A stretch of DNA of 64,000 nucleotides. It comes from Lachnospiraceae bacterium (GTDB lineage Bacteria; Bacillota; Clostridia; Lachnospirales; Lachnospiraceae). The stretch spans positions 237,514 to 301,513 of the forward strand of contig JAIEAP010000043.1 of NCBI GenBank assembly GCA_029071325.1. Direction: 5' to 3'. Positions 51,953 through 60,716 of this stretch are shown here, in pieces; the first letter of the stretch is position 1, and the number at the start of each line of letters is the position of its first letter. The position numbers and the translations under genes are program-made. Below the pieces are notes generated by a model that was not told where the DNA came from, did not search any database, and worked only from the letters and a program-made list of their open reading frames with translations.

Positions 51953-53239
51953 CTATCTCAATCCTAGAGCCTTTTTACTCCTGATCTTCGCCGTCTTCCT
52001 TGTCATGTCGCTTTCCATTCCATAACGGACGGCATCTATTGTGTGATTGTCCTTATCCGGGTAACTTCCCTTGAAGTTTCCATTCTTGTCCTGCTCCAAT
52101 TCATAGCCGGTAAATTCTCTGACGGCGTTCGGGCAACGCTCCGGGTCAATGATGATCTCCTCTATTTCATCAGCAAGAAACTCCGTTCCGTAATCAACAG
52201 ATCCAGGTCCCTTCTTGGCTCCTATCACTCGAAGCCCAAGTTCATTCATCGCCGCAATTGCCCTCGAATCCTCGGAATCTGCTGTTATGATTTGATTCAA
52301 TGGGTTTAACTTTCGTATTTCCTGTGCCGCTTTCGTATTACCTAAACGCACTTTATAGATTTCGCCGAAGAGATATAGCTTTTTATATTTCCGACTGTAA
52401 TGCATTTTTATGTAAGCCAGCGGATCTGCTCCATATCCGAAATCCAATCCATGCTTGATGCGGTCAAACCGTGCGATTTCATCATCTGTTATTTTCCGTA
52501 TCGTGACATTCTCAAATACAGCACCGCCGGTTCCTGTGGCTATTCCAAGATACTCGTGCTCATAAGCCTTAGGTTTCACCTTCATCAAATGCTCTGCTTC
52601 AATGAAAAATTGTTCCCCCAGCCATTCGCGCGGCACGCTCCTATAATCAGTGGGATACACCACGGTGTCCTCTCGTTCCAGGAGTGTATCCTGATTTACC
52701 CAGTTGTTCATGCTTTTTGGTGGGTTCCAGGTATAAAATACAAAAAACTCCGAGCCGCCACGCATCAGCGACTGGATTATTGTTCTTTCTTCTTCTGCAC
52801 CATCAAATTCGGCACGCTCCTCAAACCATATGTATTTGAAATATCCATTTGCCAATTTTACGGACTTGATCTTCTGCGGATCGTCTGCCCCGCGAAAGAT
52901 AATTCGATTGCCGTAAGGAATATAGGTCATTCCCAATGGTGAGTATCTGATTTTCCATTTATCTGATACGCCCAAGATTTCAATCGCCCATAACAACTGT
53001 TCAAATACAGATTCCTCAAGAAATCTTGCCACCTTCCGGATTGCCATAGCATTTGCTTTCGGATCCTGCATCATACCGAGAATGATCTCTGATGATATGA
53101 ATGAGGATTTCGTAGAGCCGCGCCCTCCCGGCAACTTATAATGCGTGTAGCGGTGCTCTGATATGTACCAATGAAGATCATAGAAAGACGGAGCGATGAT
53201 TTCCGACAATTTAACCTGATTCTGGTTTTGGTATGTCAT
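51953..53239 (-). CDS. Terminase large subunit (PBSX family)
   Basis: This 428-residue motor ATPase/nuclease has a Walker A-like PGGRGSTKSS, a Walker B-type FKYIWFEERAEF, the coupling motif region FVFYTWNPP and nuclease residues in HGLDFGYGADPLA and ITADSEDSRAIAAMNELG. It cuts and packages DNA with the small subunit. ATG at 53239 preferred over TTG at 53245. Confidence 0.94.
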   Translation of the reverse strand: MTYQNQNQVKLSEIIAPSFYDLHWYISEHRYTHYKLPGGRGSTKSSFISSEIILGMMQDPKANAMAIRKVARFLEESVFEQLLWAIEILGVSDKWKIRYSPLGMTYIPYGNRIIFRGADDPQKIKSVKLANGYFKYIWFEERAEFDGAEEERTIIQSLMRGGSEFFVFYTWNPPKSMNNWVNQDTLLEREDTVVYPTDYRSVPREWLGEQFFIEAEHLMKVKPKAYEHEYLGIATGTGGAVFENVTIRKITDDEIARFDRIKHGLDFGYGADPLAYIKMHYSRKYKKLYLFGEIYKVRLGNTKAAQEIRKLNPLNQIITADSEDSRAIAAMNELGLRVIGAKKGPGSVDYGTEFLADEIEEIIIDPERCPNAVREFTGYELEQDKNGNFKGSYPDKDNHTIDAVRYGMESDMTRKTAKIRSKKALGLR

Positions 53240-53738
53240 TGACAATCACCACACCTTCTATGCCTCCGTGCTCCACCTTATCCGTAAATAGAGCATATTT
53301 TTTCCCGAGAAGCTCCGCCGCTTTATTGGCATCTGAGAGCTTCGCCGGAATCTCAACCAGCTGCGGGACCTCCTTCTTGGTGGTTTTCTTCCTCATAACT
53401 CCATTCTTATCCGGCACATACTTAGATTCTTCCTTCATCAGGGTAACCACCACGGTCTCTGTCTTTTCCCTGCGCATTACTGCTGTGAGATATTTTAGAA
53501 CCTCTTTCCCGTCTGCTATTGCATCATCTTCCATTTTCTGAAGCAATTCCTTGTACCTTAGGGAAACCTTAGGGTTGTCCTTGTACTTTCCAGTGGCATT
53601 TAGCATATTACTCGCTTCTGCATCTACGGCAGCATCGCTCATCTTACAATTTGGGTAAGCCTTCCGATAGGCTTCTCTTTGTGATAGTCCACTTATCACT
53701 CCAAGTACAAATTTTTCCTGGTTACTCGATAATGCCAT
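53211..53738 (-). CDS. Terminase small subunit
   Basis: This 175-residue protein has the Terminase_2 N-terminal HTH (SSNQEKFVLGVISGLSQREAYRKAYP, DAAVDAEASNML) and a basic C-terminal region. It recognises the phage packaging site. ATG at 53738 is 8 nt from AGGAGG. It overlaps the large subunit by about 29 nt. Confidence 0.9.
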   Translation of the reverse strand: MALSSNQEKFVLGVISGLSQREAYRKAYPNCKMSDAAVDAEASNMLNATGKYKDNPKVSLRYKELLQKMEDDAIADGKEVLKYLTAVMRREKTETVVVTLMKEESKYVPDKNGVMRKKTTKKEVPQLVEIPAKLSDANKAAELLGKKYALFTDKVEHGGIEGVVIVNDIPKPESG

Positions 53739-53873
53739 CAGGCTCACCTCCTATATGATGGTATAGCAAAAGCGCCTGATCTAGTGACCAAGCGCTTATA
53801 TTTTTAATGGGGAGTACGGGCGCCATCTTGAGCGCCCGTATGAGTTATGAAAAACCGCCTTTAGGCTTACTGC

Positions 53874-54377
53874 CTATTTGGCTAAATACATAATATCATC
53901 TTTTACCGGGACATTGGGGGACATTTTGAAAAATCTTTGAATTCTTTTTTTGACATTTTCATCAGTGTATTTGATGTTCCGATCCGGGAATGTCTCGTTC
54001 ATCCGCATTGCTGTCTGTGGGTAAGATAGACCGTCGATAAAATAAAACCGGAACATAACGCGCAGCTCGCTCTTTTCTATTTTTTCTATGTACTCTTCTG
54101 CTTGGTCCTGCAGTTCGAGCAATCTCAGCTCCTCTTCTTCTAACTTTGCTTGTGTGGATCTTAATATTATTTTCTTCTTTTCCAGCTTTCCGATCGGCGT
54201 CCCGGTAATTTTCACAGTTTTAAGAGGCTTTTTCCCTTTCTTGCCACAGGTGACCGAATCTGAAACGACGCTGTTTTCCAGCTTCCAAATCTCGTTTTGT
54301 AATTTATTGACGCGGTTCCTCAAGTCCTTTACCTCCTCCCTTACATCTGTATATTCCAGCAATATCCATTTGTCCAA
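53874..54377 (-). CDS. Late-gene transcription activator (RinA/DUF1492-like)
   Basis: This 167-residue protein starts at a TTG with AAGGAGG. It has an N-terminal coiled coil and a C-terminal sigma-70 region-4-like HTH (ELRVMFRFYFIDGLSYPQTAMRMN...NVKKRIQRFF). Proteins of this size and fold lie just before terminase in Gram-positive phages and switch on late genes. A terminator separates it from the gene upstream. Confidence 0.85.
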   Translation of the reverse strand: MDKWILLEYTDVREEVKDLRNRVNKLQNEIWKLENSVVSDSVTCGKKGKKPLKTVKITGTPIGKLEKKKIILRSTQAKLEEEELRLLELQDQAEEYIEKIEKSELRVMFRFYFIDGLSYPQTAMRMNETFPDRNIKYTDENVKKRIQRFFKMSPNVPVKDDIMYLAK

Positions 54378-54397
54378 TTATGATCCTCCTTTATGCA

Positions 54398-54430
54398 ATA
54401 AAAAACCACCAGTGAATACTGGCGGTGGTT
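54398..54430 (-). terminator. Terminator at the early/late border
   Basis: AACCACC (54404-54410) pairs with GGTGGTT (54424-54430), with inner AGT/ACT; A8 on the left gives a minus-strand T run. Confidence 0.8.
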
Positions 54431-54438
54431 GTAGTAAC

Positions 54439-54780
54439 TTAAAAATTCCCTACGCATACGAGTATATTTAATTTATATTTTCTTGCAACATATATGCGGT
54501 GCCTTCCATTTGTCGCAAAACCATATCCTGTCTTGGACTTTCCAACAGTAACGCACCTATCTTCCCATACATGCAATGCATTCGCATTACCTATCATATA
54601 GCCCGTGCAATCTTCCCCTCTTTGATATCTTTCAAAAAAATCTTGTGAATCTTCTATGAACTTTCGAAATTGTTTTTCTGAATATGTATCTTTCCAAAAA
54701 TATCTATCCACAAATTCTTTAGGCAACTTATCCAACATTCTTCCATTAATCACTATATACTCACCGTCAGTATTTTTCAT
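54439..54780 (-). CDS. ParB/Srx-like small phage protein
   Basis: This 113-residue protein ends with NGRHRIYVARKYKLNILVCV, which resembles the DGxHRxxA helix of ParB/sulfiredoxin-like nucleotide-binding domains. The N-terminal part (EYIVINGRMLDKLPKEFVDRYF) is not recognised. It is the last gene of the early block. Confidence 0.5.
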   Translation of the reverse strand: MKNTDGEYIVINGRMLDKLPKEFVDRYFWKDTYSEKQFRKFIEDSQDFFERYQRGEDCTGYMIGNANALHVWEDRCVTVGKSKTGYGFATNGRHRIYVARKYKLNILVCVGNF

Positions 54781-54893
54781 ACAGCACCTCCCAGTTAAGA
54801 TGGAACAATCATATCACTCCAACCGCCAGTATTCAATTGCCAATGTACATATTTCTTAATCTCAATTCATATAATGGTATTTTACGGAATGGC

Positions 54894-55094
54894 TTAGCTT
54901 CCGCTCCAGTCTATGGTCTGTCCGCAATATCTGCAATGCCATGGTCTGTTTCCTTCCCACTTATGTGCTATAAAGAGCTCACAGTTGGGGCAATAATAGG
55001 CCTGCTTATATATTGCATCCAATAAAGGAGGCTTTGCCCACTGTCGTTTCCGTGCTTGGTACTTCTGGATTGTCTCTAAGCCGAATGCTGTCAT
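54894..55094 (-). CDS. Small zinc-ribbon protein
   Basis: A 66-residue protein with YCPNCELF and WHCRYCGQ, two CxxC knuckles 19 residues apart, preceded by a basic helix (ETIQKYQARKRQWAKP). Such treble-clef mini proteins are common in phage early regions. It overlaps the upstream gene as ATGA. Confidence 0.7.
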   Translation of the reverse strand: MTAFGLETIQKYQARKRQWAKPPLLDAIYKQAYYCPNCELFIAHKWEGNRPWHCRYCGQTIDWSGS

Positions 55095-55306
55095 TTCGCT
55101 GTCTCCTCTGTGCCTGCTGCCTCTTGAGCTTTATCTACTGTGCAACTGGATTTGATAATCTCTAAAGCATCTTCAAGGCCGCTCATCTTAGCTCTCATTC
55201 TGACGGCTGTGTCCGAATCGCCATCATACCACCTAAATACTTCTTGGATATCAAATATTCTCTGCTGGATTTCTTGTATTGCTTTATCTGCGTCTATTAA
55301 TCTCAC
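55091..55306 (-). CDS. Small early phage protein (MRLIDADK type)
   Basis: A 71-residue helical protein with a GTG start and GGAGG. The opening MRLIDADKAIQEIQ is a very common signature of small Firmicutes phage proteins of unknown role. Confidence 0.7.
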   Translation of the reverse strand: MRLIDADKAIQEIQQRIFDIQEVFRWYDGDSDTAVRMRAKMSGLEDALEIIKSSCTVDKAQEAAGTEETAK

Positions 55307-55481
55307 GATCTGCCTCCTTTATCTTGTCTACAATGATGCCGCCCTCTGCATAGCCTGCTGCCCGACCTTTATAGATGCTACGACAGTCATTGCATCTGTA
55401 ATAGTCTCCCTGGCTCATACGGGCTATCAGTCCGCTACAGTCTGGGCAAATGGCTTGTGACTTCTTAACGATCAGTTCCAT
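55284..55481 (-). CDS. Small zinc-ribbon protein
   Basis: A 65-residue protein starting MELIVKKSQAICPDC, with a second knuckle CNDC 18 residues later. ATG at 55481 has AAGGAG. It contains one of the GCCTGCTGCC repeats (55353). Function unknown. Confidence 0.7.
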   Translation of the reverse strand: MELIVKKSQAICPDCSGLIARMSQGDYYRCNDCRSIYKGRAAGYAEGGIIVDKIKEADREINRRR

Positions 55482-55485
55482 ATAC

Positions 55486-56139
55486 TCACTCTCCTTCCGG
55501 TTTTTCACAGCGCTCAAACTCTATCACCCATACCCACTGGTTAGCGTTCCATCCATAGCGATCAAGGTCGGATTTCTTTATGGTGGAGTTCCATAAGTTT
55601 TCAAACTGTCCTCTTGCCGTACATGGTCCTGTCAGCATTCCGCTATTACAGCCCTCATATTGCGCTTGTACTTCTGTAATATCCTGCAACCGCTCCACAC
55701 GCACATCCGTGACCTTAAGCCAGATACGGGCTGCTTCCTTTGGCATGTGGATGGACGGGCGCCATTTAGGTAGATCACATGTTATACCATCAAATTCATA
55801 TGTTCTTGCGCCGTCCGGGTAATCTGCCCGGTAAAGATAATATGATGCGTTGGAATCAGGATAATCATAAGAATAATTCCCCCACGTTTCCCGGACATAA
55901 AGAATATCGCCTGGTACATACGACGAACTTATGGTGCAGGATCCGTCCACAAATGCACCTGTATCTGGTTGATACCCACCCCAATAGCATTCATACATTC
56001 CGTCCCCAAGGTATTCAACTAAATGTGTCTCTGTTGGGATGTTTTTTGCCAGTCTCCTTGTAGCCGTCTTTCTGCCGTCCAGTATTGCCTTGGTCATGTC
56101 AGTATTAAATAGTATTGGAAGTACCCTGCTCATCTCCAC
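55486..56139 (-). CDS. ASCH-domain-like phage protein
   Basis: This 217-residue protein (or 215 from the ATG at 56133) has PILFNTDMTKAILDGRKTATRR, PGDILYVRETWG, WRPSIHMPKEAARIWLKVTDVRVERLQDI and NQWVWVIEFER. This is the typical phage ASCH-like layout, a PUA-related RNA/nucleotide-binding fold. The exact substrate is unknown; some ASCH proteins are cytidine-modification hydrolases. Confidence 0.82.
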   Translation of the reverse strand: MEMSRVLPILFNTDMTKAILDGRKTATRRLAKNIPTETHLVEYLGDGMYECYWGGYQPDTGAFVDGSCTISSSYVPGDILYVRETWGNYSYDYPDSNASYYLYRADYPDGARTYEFDGITCDLPKWRPSIHMPKEAARIWLKVTDVRVERLQDITEVQAQYEGCNSGMLTGPCTARGQFENLWNSTIKKSDLDRYGWNANQWVWVIEFERCEKPEGE

Positions 56140-56581
56140 CCTCTCCCTTCTCCGGTTCTTCCGGCCGATACGGTTCCGGCAATGGTTGCCATGCGTTTAC
56201 AATCAAATCCTGCTCTATACACGTTTCCAAATCATCTCCCACATAAAAGGCTCCTCCATGCTCATCCTCCTCATATCTTCCAACTGTAGGGACGCTGAAA
56301 TTTTCAAATGAAATAAGTATGTATTTATCGTTTTCCGGGTATCTCTCACTACATGGTATCCACCCAGAGCCTGCTGCCAACTGTTGCTTTAGGTTCTTTA
56401 TTTCTTTGAGACGCTGCTGGTACAACTTGTCTATCTCCAGTATCTGCTCCGGGGTGATGCCGGTGGCTTCATATTCCTTCAGCTTGCAGATAGCTCCATA
56501 TAGTTCGCTTGGCACCTTGGTGATATCATAATTCTTTAGTCCCCAGGTTCCATCCTCGTTGTGAAATGTTAAAGTTCCCAT
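56105..56581 (-). CDS. DUF551-containing early phage protein
   Basis: This 158-residue protein has a helical N-terminal part (EYEATGITPEQILEIDKLYQQRL) and a DUF551 region (SGWIPCSERYPENDKYILISFENFS...VNAWQPLPEPY), a module found almost only in phage and prophage proteins. No enzymatic motif is seen. It overlaps the ASCH gene. Confidence 0.82.
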   Translation of the reverse strand: MGTLTFHNEDGTWGLKNYDITKVPSELYGAICKLKEYEATGITPEQILEIDKLYQQRLKEIKNLKQQLAAGSGWIPCSERYPENDKYILISFENFSVPTVGRYEEDEHGGAFYVGDDLETCIEQDLIVNAWQPLPEPYRPEEPEKGEGGDEQGTSNTI

Positions 56582-56590
56582 ACTGTCCTC

Positions 56591-56767
56591 CTATCCCATC
56601 AGTGTGATGATTCCTGTGGCTCTATCTGCATCAAATTCCTCTATCTCGATATCAAGGTACATCTCTTCCATGCCTTCCATATCATCTTCAGTTACCGTCC
56701 GTCCGAATCTCACTTCATATCCGGCGGGTTGCTCGCTGAGTAGTGTCATTAATTCATAATTTTTCAT
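56591..56767 (-). CDS. Small acidic phage protein, 58 residues
   Basis: A short ORF (MKNYELMTLLSEQPAGYEVR...) with GGAGG 6 nt before the ATG, overlapping the 3' end of the upstream HTH protein gene by 14 nt. Strongly acidic and rich in Glu. Function unknown. Confidence 0.75.
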   Translation of the reverse strand: MKNYELMTLLSEQPAGYEVRFGRTVTEDDMEGMEEMYLDIEIEEFDADRATGIITLMG

Positions 56768-58007
56768 GGTCTGCCTCCTTGATCCGTTCTAACCTCCACT
56801 CCAGGTTCTTTGTAATCTCCAGCATGGCGGTCACTTTATTTGGATCCTTGCTATCCCATATGCTCTGAAGCTTTCTTAAGTCTGCTGTGATGGCCGCCTT
56901 ATATCCTCTGATCACATTGTCGCCTGCTGCCAGTCCGTCCTCTTCTGATTCGGTATTTTCAACAATCTCCCCGGTTACGACCTCCGGTTCCCCGGGCATA
57001 TATTCCTTGAAATCCTTTTCAATGCTGGTCTGTCCCGGTATTTCCTCTGTATCTGCTTGATGCCCCTCCGGAATAACCGGCGCGCTTTCCTTGGTGATGG
57101 GTTCACTCTCGGGCTGTTTAGATGCACTTTTCTGTGTGGGTTTCGGTTGCACCGGTGCAACTTCCGGTTTTTTCTTTTCTTTCGGTGGTTCCGGGCGTTT
57201 GAACGGTTCTCCGTAGATCTCTTCCCATACTTCTTTGGATGCACGGCCTCCGAATGTCCGGATCAGATCATGGATAAACTGCTGCCAGGTGACGTGCTCC
57301 TTTTCGCCCATGCGCACCTGCAGCATTTCAATGTCGTTGTCTCTGCCCTGGATGGAGAGCATTAGTCTCCCGATACCCTGTACTCTTACGGTCTTGAGCG
57401 CTACGCCGGAGGGTGCCAGGATGTCCAACGTCTGCTCGATAGGATCCTCTGCTCTTCCGGTGATCACATCCGCAAGCTGGATGAACTGCTCTCGTTCTTC
57501 ATGAAAATACTGATGAAGTGTTTTCTGAAGGAGTGTCATGTGTTCCTGATCCGGCGCCTCGCCTTCCATCATCACTTCCAGATCTGTGATCTGCTCCTCT
57601 TCTTTGATCTCGCGCTTGATGTCCTGAATCTCCTGTCTGGTCAGCTCCGGAGACAGCATCCCGATCACTGTATCCGGGAGCGTGAGCATTTCCTGTAGTT
57701 TCGCAAGTCCATAGCCCTCATACTGTTCTTTCAGATACTCGGAATAACCGTCTACAGAATACCGTTTGTTGATGTTGATATATCTGGATACAGCATCCTT
57801 TCCGAGTCCGTATTTTGCTTGAGCAAATTCGGTAACAGTTGTATACCCGGAATCCTTTAGGATATCCGTATCCACCGCCACTCTCAGCAGGTATCCGATG
57901 CGGACAAAGCCTTCTGCCAGACGGGCAAATCCTTCTTCCTGCTTTTTCATCTCCGTCTCTAGGGCGGTCTCAAACTCTCTATATGTCTCGATCGTTGATA
58001 ATGTCAT
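56754..58007 (-). CDS. Phage DNA-binding protein with ParB-like HTH
   Basis: This 417-residue protein has an N-terminal helical region with a helix-turn-helix (TEFAQAKYGLGKDAVSRYININKRYS), a middle stretch GLAKLQEMLTLPDTVIGMLSPELTRQEIQ resembling the lower part of ParB HTH domains, and a long Pro/Lys/Glu-rich linker near residues 270-340. Within the linker VAPVQ is encoded by palindrome copy 4 (57146). It may bind phage DNA, and either of the two repeated DNA motifs in the prophage is a possible target (inference). ATGA overlap with PcfJ-like gene. Confidence 0.65.
   Translation of the reverse strand: MTLSTIETYREFETALETEMKKQEEGFARLAEGFVRIGYLLRVAVDTDILKDSGYTTVTEFAQAKYGLGKDAVSRYININKRYSVDGYSEYLKEQYEGYGLAKLQEMLTLPDTVIGMLSPELTRQEIQDIKREIKEEEQITDLEVMMEGEAPDQEHMTLLQKTLHQYFHEEREQFIQLADVITGRAEDPIEQTLDILAPSGVALKTVRVQGIGRLMLSIQGRDNDIEMLQVRMGEKEHVTWQQFIHDLIRTFGGRASKEVWEEIYGEPFKRPEPPKEKKKPEVAPVQPKPTQKSASKQPESEPITKESAPVIPEGHQADTEEIPGQTSIEKDFKEYMPGEPEVVTGEIVENTESEEDGLAAGDNVIRGYKAAITADLRKLQSIWDSKDPNKVTAMLEITKNLEWRLERIKEADHEKL
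57146..57161. repeat. 16-bp palindrome GTTGCACCGGTGCAAC, copy 4
   Basis: Exact copy inside the HTH-protein gene, in the part encoding its Pro-rich linker. Confidence 0.9.
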
Positions 58008-60172
58008 CCTATCGCCTCCATAAAATCATCCTCTAGGGCATCCGCAAGGAGTGTGCCCTGTAATTCGCCGTGCCATATTATTTTTTTCTCTTCCCGCAGT
58101 TTCCGGTATCCGTCTTTTCTTGCCTGGTCGCTTTTCTCTGCAAGTTCCTTATCTTCTTTGGACAGGTTTTTCTGCACCCATTTCTGCCATTTCCTCAGAA
58201 ACGGCATTGCCGGTTCCAGATCCTTGTAGGCTTTATTTAACACTGACTTTTTCTGCCGGATGTTTCCGCCTGGCTCTATCTCCAGCGTGTACCACGGCTT
58301 TTTCGGATCTTCTGTGCGGCGGAGAAAGAGAAGATATGTCTCCCGGATGTCGATCCGCTGAAAATAGATATCGCAAGTATGGATGCAGTGTTTTAATATC
58401 ATCCCCTCCTGGTAAATATCCGTTATTCCTTCCGGGGCTACAATGCAGTAATGTTTGTCCTGGTACTCATACTTTTTTAATTCCCCTGACTCCAAGAGTT
58501 TCTGTGCTTCTTTAAACTCTTTTTCTTTTTTCTTGATCTCCTTTTTTGCGTCTTTCATGGATGCCATGGCTACGAGCTCATTGTGTGCGACCTGAAGGTC
58601 TTTTGGCTTTAACAGAAGCTCTTTTGAGCAGTCCATTTTCATTTTTTTCATCATGGATATGTAATCGTTCCAATCGTTCCAGATGCTCTCTAGTTTCATC
58701 TCTGGTCTTAATCTCTTCTGTTTGATCAGATAATTACAGATTTTTTCAATGGATAAGTAGTGAAAAACCTTGCTTTCATGCATTGTATCCGGTTCGATCT
58801 CAGCCGATGCCAGCGTCTTGATATCATCATCCCGGTATATAGTGTTTTCCCGCTTTTCTTCCTGAAGCCACAGCAGTGCACAGACATTACCGTTCATCTG
58901 TTTCAACCTCTGCAACCTCGCTTTGTCAATCCGCAGCATCTTCCCTAGCTCACGCTGCGTTTCATCCGGTTTTATGTCGTTTAAACTCCAGGCGTTTTCT
59001 ACTATTTCTTTTCCCAGTGTATATAAGCCTGCTTTATACACTTTTTCAATTACCGGATATTTGTTCTCCCTGTGCAGAAAGAATATCAGCCCGCTTTTAT
59101 ATCCGTGATCGACCGCTGTCGCGTAAGATGTGTGAATTTTCTTGAGCAACTGTTTTACGTTCTTTCTGTACATTCTTTGATCGTCTTTCCGGTAGACCCT
59201 TGGCTTGCTATCCAAACACCAGCGCATGCCCCGCCTTTTGTAATCATCGTACTTGTATTTCTTGTAACTATTATCAAATATCAGATTTCTTTCGTACTCA
59301 CTGATTATAAACTCAACTCTATTTATCTGTCTTTCGTCTTTTTTGTCGACCCGTCTGACGCTAAAATTCCGCTGTACTAACCCGTCTTTATATCTTTGTA
59401 CACAACTGACTTCCCGAGGTCTTGCCCACACATCATTTCTCCGCTTTGCTCTTGAGATATAATGAATCTTGGTCTTGCACTTTGGGCATGATCCCTCTTC
59501 AAGATGTTTTGGATCCGTCGTCAATGTGACCATATCAAGGCATGATGTGCAATATCCTTCTTTCGCGCCGGCGCCGGCGTAGTAAATATAATTCTCTCCG
59601 TCAAACGCTTTATGGTGCCACCATTCCTCGAATCCAGGTGGCGGATCCTTGATCGGTTCCATCTCTGCATCCCATTGATCCGTAAGTTTCTTGATCTTTT
59701 CATCCTCGATCCTCTTTTTGCGAGCCTGCTGCCACTCTCGGATTCCTTGGTATCCTTTATTTTTCGTTTCAAGAATTGCCTGGATGCTTCTTTCACCTTC
59801 TGCGTTAATATACATATATTTGTCGTAATCCCTTTGCCAGTAATATCCAGCATCCAGGTTTTGGATCATTGAGGTTCTCCACTTGTATGAGCCGTCTTTC
59901 TGTCGCTCTCTTGTAATATACTCATTGCCCTCGTAATTTAGGTAAATATCCCATTTCGGACCTCGTATCCCGGCCTCTATATCCTCTCTGGTGCATATGG
60001 ACACCTTTAATATTCCATTTAGCTGCTGGCATCTGGCGGCCAGATGGTATCTGTATTTATAAGCGTTTTTGCAACCTGCATAAGGCGTTTCCTGGCCTGC
60101 TGCCTTCAATGCCTGTATCATTCCCTCGGTCGCATTAAGCGTGCGCAGCTTTTCTAACTCCTTTTTTATCAC
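58004..60172 (-). CDS. PcfJ-domain protein
   Basis: This 722-residue protein starts at a GTG. It has a Cys zinc cluster near residue 215-245 (YCTSCLDMV...SCPKCKTKI) and a long PcfJ-type region with KHCIHTCDIYFQRI and YLLFLRRTEDPKKPWYTLEI. PcfJ was first named on the conjugative plasmid pCF10; homologues in phages lie beside PcfK-like genes, as here. Biochemical role is unknown. Confidence 0.85.
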   Translation of the reverse strand: MIKKELEKLRTLNATEGMIQALKAAGQETPYAGCKNAYKYRYHLAARCQQLNGILKVSICTREDIEAGIRGPKWDIYLNYEGNEYITRERQKDGSYKWRTSMIQNLDAGYYWQRDYDKYMYINAEGERSIQAILETKNKGYQGIREWQQARKKRIEDEKIKKLTDQWDAEMEPIKDPPPGFEEWWHHKAFDGENYIYYAGAGAKEGYCTSCLDMVTLTTDPKHLEEGSCPKCKTKIHYISRAKRRNDVWARPREVSCVQRYKDGLVQRNFSVRRVDKKDERQINRVEFIISEYERNLIFDNSYKKYKYDDYKRRGMRWCLDSKPRVYRKDDQRMYRKNVKQLLKKIHTSYATAVDHGYKSGLIFFLHRENKYPVIEKVYKAGLYTLGKEIVENAWSLNDIKPDETQRELGKMLRIDKARLQRLKQMNGNVCALLWLQEEKRENTIYRDDDIKTLASAEIEPDTMHESKVFHYLSIEKICNYLIKQKRLRPEMKLESIWNDWNDYISMMKKMKMDCSKELLLKPKDLQVAHNELVAMASMKDAKKEIKKKEKEFKEAQKLLESGELKKYEYQDKHYCIVAPEGITDIYQEGMILKHCIHTCDIYFQRIDIRETYLLFLRRTEDPKKPWYTLEIEPGGNIRQKKSVLNKAYKDLEPAMPFLRKWQKWVQKNLSKEDKELAEKSDQARKDGYRKLREEKKIIWHGELQGTLLADALEDDFMEAIG

Positions 60173-60716
60173 TCACGACATCTCCCTTCGCGTCATAATA
60201 GGTATTCGGGAGATATTTTTCCCCATCTACCTTGTATGTTCCGATTTCTATGATATTCCCGTCCTTGTTCTCTTTTATGATGTATAACCTGTCTCCGGTC
60301 TGGCCCTTTGCCATCGGGCTCCTGCCTCTGACAACGATATTGCCGCATCCCCCGGCGTCTCCGGTCTCGTGTTTTACAACGCGCGCCCATGTGGCTTTTG
60401 GGTGTATTGACATCCAGAGCACGCCCTCATGGTACAATTGGTCTCTGGAAAGTTCTTTTACCAGCTTGATCTTGGGCGCAGATATTCGGCTGTTTGTCCC
60501 GTCCTCGTCAATATTGCCCCGTACATCTACAATAAAAAACCGGTCGTCTGCCGCGTTATAGTAGAAGAGTACGTCAAGCGGATTGTCTGTCGCGTGAAAA
60601 CCGTTCTCGCCGCAGTTTGCCTCATCTTCTTCATGCCATTCCCCTGGTATGTACTGGAACCGCCCTTTTCCCATTGTGCATGTGAGGTCTTTATGAAATC
60701 CCTTGTATGCGATCAT
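60135..60716 (-). CDS. DUF7666-like phage protein
   Basis: This 193-residue protein has AYKGFHKDLTCTMGKGRFQYIPGEWHEEDEANCGENGFHA at its start with NPLDVLFYY and FFIVDVRGNI, matching a common phage/bacterial DUF7666-like domain. It overlaps the PcfJ-like gene by 38 nt. No function is known. Confidence 0.7.
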   Translation of the reverse strand: MIAYKGFHKDLTCTMGKGRFQYIPGEWHEEDEANCGENGFHATDNPLDVLFYYNAADDRFFIVDVRGNIDEDGTNSRISAPKIKLVKELSRDQLYHEGVLWMSIHPKATWARVVKHETGDAGGCGNIVVRGRSPMAKGQTGDRLYIIKENKDGNIIEIGTYKVDGEKYLPNTYYDAKGDVVSDKKGVRKAAHA

